From positions 157,374-221,373 of the forward strand of contig NZ_CP118964.1 in the NCBI RefSeq assembly GCF_029024105.1: 64,000 nt of DNA. The letters run 5' to 3'. This document shows, one piece after another, positions 61,078 through 64,000 of this stretch; the stretch's first letter is position 1, and every line of letters starts with the position of its first letter. The translations under genes and the position numbers were made by a program. Below the pieces are notes generated by a model. It was given only the letters and a program-made list of their open reading frames with translations, did not search any database and had not been told where the DNA came from. The stretch is from Acinetobacter lwoffii. Its GTDB lineage: Bacteria; Pseudomonadota; Gammaproteobacteria; Pseudomonadales; Moraxellaceae.

Positions 61078-61977
61078 ATGTCAGAACATCATGATCATAG
61101 CCATGCGGTTGTTACTGAAGAAAATAGTAAGAAGTTAATGTTTGCTTTGGGTTTAACGACTACTTTTTTAATAGTAGAAGTTGTCGCTGCTTTTATTACC
61201 CAAAGTTTGGCTTTGTTATCTGATGCAGCTCATATGTTTACTGATGTAGCCGCTTTAGCTATTGCTCTTGCCGCTATCAAAATTGGTAAAAAAGCCGCAG
61301 ATGATAAAAGAACTTTTGGCTATCAGCGATTTGAAATTTTAGCGGCTCTGTTTAATGCGGTGATGCTTTTTGTGGTAGCAATATATATTGTATATGAAGC
61401 TTATCAACGTTTTACGAACCCTGCTGAAATTCAAAGTGTTGAAATGATGATTGTCGCGGTCATTGGTTTGGTCGTAAATTTGATTTCAATGAAAATCCTT
61501 TCTGCTAGTGCTGAAGGAAGTCTAAATATAAAAGGTGCATATTTAGAAGTTCTTAGTGATGCTCTAGGATCGATAGGCGTGATTATCGGAGGAATAGTTA
61601 TTTATTTTACCCAGTGGATGTGGGTTGATACCGTAATCGCTGTGTTAATTGGCTTCTGGGTCTTACCTCGAACTTGGATTTTATTAAAACAAAGTATTAA
61701 TATTCTGCTTGAAGGAGTTCCTGATGAGATTGATATTGAGTCGTTAAGAAATGATTTATTGAAGCTAGAGGGCGTTGAAGGGATTCATCAGTTGAAAGTC
61801 TGGGCTATATCCTCAAAAAATATTCATTTAACTGCTCATTTGGTTGCTCCTAATAGCGATACAGATCAACTCTATCAAAAGGCCTTAGAAGTTCTAAAAC
61901 ATAATCATAATATTACTGAAATTACGTTACAAATAGAAAGTAAGGAATGTAATACATTGGAACAGCATAAACATTAA
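61078..61977 (+). CDS. czcD: CzcD, CDF-family zinc/cobalt/cadmium exporter
   Basis: The 299-aa protein begins with a His-rich head (EHHDHSHAV), then six membrane segments with metal sites LLSDAAHMFTDVAAL and EVLSDALGSIGV, and a C-terminal domain (INILLEGVPDEIDIE, IHQLKVWAIS). It expels metal from the cytoplasm and also tunes czc regulation. It is followed by the small ADGG protein. A relic of the same gene lies at 20418. Confidence 0.95.
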   Translation: MSEHHDHSHAVVTEENSKKLMFALGLTTTFLIVEVVAAFITQSLALLSDAAHMFTDVAALAIALAAIKIGKKAADDKRTFGYQRFEILAALFNAVMLFVVAIYIVYEAYQRFTNPAEIQSVEMMIVAVIGLVVNLISMKILSASAEGSLNIKGAYLEVLSDALGSIGVIIGGIVIYFTQWMWVDTVIAVLIGFWVLPRTWILLKQSINILLEGVPDEIDIESLRNDLLKLEGVEGIHQLKVWAISSKNIHLTAHLVAPNSDTDQLYQKALEVLKHNHNITEITLQIESKECNTLEQHKH

Positions 61978-62180
61978 AGTGCTGCTCTTTCTACATAATG
62001 GACAGATGACTAGGCTGATAAACCTTACCATTTTCCTGTATTACACTTCTATTTATCACACGCACTTTAAACACCATCCTGAGACATTTTAAAATTACAA
62101 GAATGTAATTTATGAGTCCTCTGGGTGTTAATTCTTTAAAGTTAGAATATCTAACAAGTATTAAATGAGAGTAAATAAAC

Positions 62181-62426
62181 ATGCTATTCAAAAATAAATT
62201 TTGTACTAAATTACTGTTAATTAGTGCATTCTTTAGTATCGCAAGTTTTAGTTATGCAGATGGCGGCTTGTTATTTCTTGAAAAGAATTTAAAAGCTTCT
62301 AAAGTTGAAAATTCTAAACAAAAACAAGTTAAAAATAATGAATCAAATGAATCAAATGAATCAAATGAATCAAATGAATCAAATGAATCAAATGAATCAA
62401 ATGAATCAAATGAATCAAATGAATAG
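62181..62426 (+). CDS. Small secreted ADGG-family protein with Asn-Glu-Ser repeats
   Basis: The 81-aa protein has a signal peptide (FCTKLLLISAFFSIASFSYA), the core DGGLLFLEKNLKASKVE, a basic linker, and a C-terminal run of nine Asn-Glu-Ser triplets. The core is shared with the 34-aa peptide at 20190. The acidic, polar tail could bind cations but no function is known to me. It is 204 bases after czcD on the same strand. Confidence 0.7.
   Translation: MLFKNKFCTKLLLISAFFSIASFSYADGGLLFLEKNLKASKVENSKQKQVKNNESNESNESNESNESNESNESNESNESNE
62337..62423 (+). repeat. 9-bp microsatellite (AATGAATCA) inside the ADGG gene
   Basis: Nine units of AATGAATCA and a partial unit encode (Asn-Glu-Ser)n. The unit is a multiple of three, so slippage changes tail length without a frameshift. 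The related 34-aa gene has no such tail. Confidence 0.95.
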
Positions 62427-62505
62427 TTGGGTTGCATAAATAAATCAATTAGACTTATTCATTCAGCAATATAATTCCTGAATGAATAAGTTTATAACTA
62501 AAACC

Positions 62506-62702
62506 GGCTTTGTTGCATAAACATTCAAAAGCTGAGTTTTCCCCAATCCATTCAAATTTAAGTGACAACTTGGGTGTGAGGTCTACCTAATTCCGTAAAT
62601 CTATTCAGAACTGCCACACGCGCATGAACTTCATTGACCTGACTTTGAAAATGTCTTGCCGTCAGCTTATCTCCTAATAATTTGATGCAATGCATCTTGG
62701 TT
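62506..62702 (-). mobile_element. 3'-end remnant of a diverged IS5-family element
   Basis: On the minus strand this resembles the last ~50 codons and terminal repeat (GGCTTTGTTGCATAA) of the IS5-family element at 36750, but with many differences, so it comes from a related, distinct element. It is cut at 62702 by the IS6-family copy, within 10 bases of the point at which the remnant at 231 is cut. Confidence 0.85.
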
Positions 62703-63521
62703 GGCACTGTTGCAAATAACCACGAATGGTAAGCTGAAGACTGTTTTAGCTAAAGGTGCAGCATATGAATCCTTTCCATGGTCGGCATTTTCAGGGCGAA
62801 ATCATTCTTTGGGCTGTGCGCTGGTATTGTAAATATGGCATTAGCTATCGTGAACTGCAGGAAATGCTGGCCGAACGGGGTGTGAATGTTGATCACACGA
62901 CTATTTACCGTTGGGTTCAACGTTATGCTCCTGAAATAGAAAAACGTTTACGCTGGTATTGGCGTAATCCTACAGATCTGAGCTCGTGGCATATTGATGA
63001 AACCTATGTAAAAGTGAATGGACGATGGTCTTATCTGTATCGTGCAGTCGATCAACGTGGCGATACCATTGATTTTTATCTTTCTTCTAGACGTAATACC
63101 AAATCAGCATATTGTTTTCTTGGAAAAATTTTAAATAATGTGAAGAAGTGGCAAATTCCACAAGTGATCAACACGGATAAAGCACCCACATATGGACGTG
63201 CTTTATCACGGTTAAAACGGGAAGGTAAATGTCCACCAGACCTTGAGCACAGGCAGATTAAGTATAAAAATAACGTGATTGAATGTGATCATGGCAAGCT
63301 AAAGCGGATCATCAGGGCCACATTAGGATTCAAATCTATGAAGACGGCTTATGCCACAATTAAAGGTATTGAAGTCATGCGTGCACTACGTAAAGGACAA
63401 GCATCGTCATTTTATTATGGTCAGCCTCAGGGTGAAGTGTGTCTAATCAACAGGGTTTTCGGTCTCTAAGTACTTTTTAAAGGGAACATCATCGACTCAA
63501 ATCTCTATTTGCAACAGTGCC
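62703..63521 (+). mobile_element. Complete IS6-family element (IS1006-like), copy 3
   Basis: The 819-bp element has GGCACTGTTGCAAATA at both ends. The 8-bp flanks TCTTGGTT and AGATCATT do not match. It separates an IS5 remnant (left) from a resolvase remnant (right), so both breakpoints probably arose by IS6-mediated deletion or cointegration. Confidence 0.95.
62765..63469 (+). CDS. IS6-family transposase
   Basis: The 234-aa protein starts at MNPFHGRHF (a GTG three codons upstream is also open) and has the DDE residues in HIDETYVKVNG, VINTDKAPTYG and VIECDHGKLKR. It differs from copy 2 in about 20 residues in the middle but is identical near the end. Confidence 0.95.
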   Translation: MNPFHGRHFQGEIILWAVRWYCKYGISYRELQEMLAERGVNVDHTTIYRWVQRYAPEIEKRLRWYWRNPTDLSSWHIDETYVKVNGRWSYLYRAVDQRGDTIDFYLSSRRNTKSAYCFLGKILNNVKKWQIPQVINTDKAPTYGRALSRLKREGKCPPDLEHRQIKYKNNVIECDHGKLKRIIRATLGFKSMKTAYATIKGIEVMRALRKGQASSFYYGQPQGEVCLINRVFGL

Positions 63522-63730
63522 AGATCATTTTAGAGCGGCAAAAGGAAGGAATAAAACTCGCCTCTGCTCAGGGGAAGTACAAAGGTCGGGTGCATAAACT
63601 AAAGCCTGACCAAGCTGAAGCTTTACGACAAGCATGGAGGGAAGGGAAGTATCCATCAAAAATGGCATTAGGAAAAGCTTTTGGGATTAGTCGTCAGGCG
63701 GTATACCGATATTTACAAGTTAGTGAATAG
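63522..63730 (+). pseudogene. Serine recombinase C-terminal remnant
   Basis: It starts within EIILERQKEGIKLAS and runs to the stop (YRYLQVSE), corresponding to about residues 119-188 of the resolvase at 19303. The catalytic domain is lost to the IS6 copy. Confidence 0.92.
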
Positions 63731-64000
63731 CTTATTGGGATTGGCAACTAAATTTAGTTTAACTTATAAAAATCATGAAACATTGTTCGAATTTTAAGCG
63801 TGGAACATAAATAATCAATAAAAAGCCGCTCTGGTACCCTATGCCCCACAACGGCTTGATCTAATATACTGAAATTTAATGATAAATATCAAGTATTTCG
63901 TATAAGGTGTATTATGTTAATTTTAGGAAAACTTATAATCAGAATAATTAACAGCCACTGTTTTATTGGTAGCTATTAATTATTTAAAGGATTGTAATTT
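63731..64000. other. Window end: AT-rich DNA with a pdif site, no gene
   Basis: The first 60 bases resemble the DNA after the resolvase at 19869. A weak hairpin (AGCCG/CGGCT, about 63823-63856) and the pdif site at 63895 follow. Nothing else is recognisable before the edge. Confidence 0.6.
63895..63922 (+). other. pdif site (XerC half, then XerD half)
   Basis: ATTTCGTATAA (63895-63905), spacer GGTGTA, TTATGTTAATT (63912-63922). Spacer and XerD arm, and the next ten bases, are identical to the site at 45850, so the two could recombine. Confidence 0.87.

Noticed and set aside
62252..62437. Asp-Ser-Phe repeat frame on the minus strand
   Set aside because: Antisense reading of the 9-bp microsatellite; the plus-strand frame has a signal peptide and a homologue.

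Overview
The window is a slice of an Acinetobacter plasmid. This is supported by AT-rich coding sequence, three copies or parts of an IS6-family element of the IS1006/IS1008 kind, pdif (XerC/XerD) sites, and small toxin-antitoxin modules lying between pdif sites. No replication, partition or conjugation gene is visible, so this is accessory cargo. A GC-rich, foreign block (about 439-18830) is inserted into it.

Layout. 1-438: 3' end of an IS6-family element and an IS5-family remnant. 692-8387: a shortened transmissible locus of stress tolerance (tLST/LHR) with clpK, yfdX, hdeD, an HPF/sigma-like gene, a deletion-fused trx/M48-protease pseudogene and degP. 8437-8687: an AT-rich insert made of 20-bp-spaced repeats. 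8710-12177: a tightly coupled minus-strand operon (HdeD-like, MscS, two unknown proteins, an NDUFS4-like protein with a frameshift, truncated KefB). 12178-13947: broken genes (PIN toxin, TpsB tail, IS3 and IS91 pieces). 13948-17319: a complete 3372-bp ISPpu12-like ISL3 element carrying merR, a CDF exporter and lspA. 17332-18762: a VWA-domain gene cut at its 5' end.

From about 19100 the DNA is Acinetobacter-like. It holds a resolvase, a relic of a czcD locus, dsbA, and a DmeR/DmeF-like pair with a G-tract operator. A large copper region follows (23188-45113): CopA ATPase, CopZ, CopCD, Met/His-rich periplasmic proteins, a YHS-type P1B ATPase, an MgtC-like protein, CopRS and two copies of a copAB operon. 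The first copA is broken by an IS5-family element and a deletion. A 15-bp motif, consensus TKACATTTTTGTCAT, recurs in front of the copper genes and is probably the CopR box.

45205-47755: pdif modules carrying relBE-like and higBA toxin-antitoxin pairs and, between inverted pdif sites, a cysteine-rich copper-storage protein (Csp). 47752-53343: truncated IS6 and resolvase, an Acr3-like arsenite exporter, and a MerR-controlled operon that joins a CDF exporter to feoAB. 53486-62426: czcI, czcC (split by an IS4-family element with a 10-bp target duplication), czcB, czcA, czcD and a small secreted protein with a 9-bp microsatellite. 62506-64000: IS5 remnant, complete IS6 element, resolvase remnant and another pdif site.

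Taken together the cargo covers copper (periplasmic oxidation, export, storage, sensing), zinc/cadmium/cobalt (Czc, several CDF exporters), arsenite, iron(II) uptake, and protein or membrane stress. Several parts are broken by IS activity: copA1, czcC, trx/M48 and kefB.
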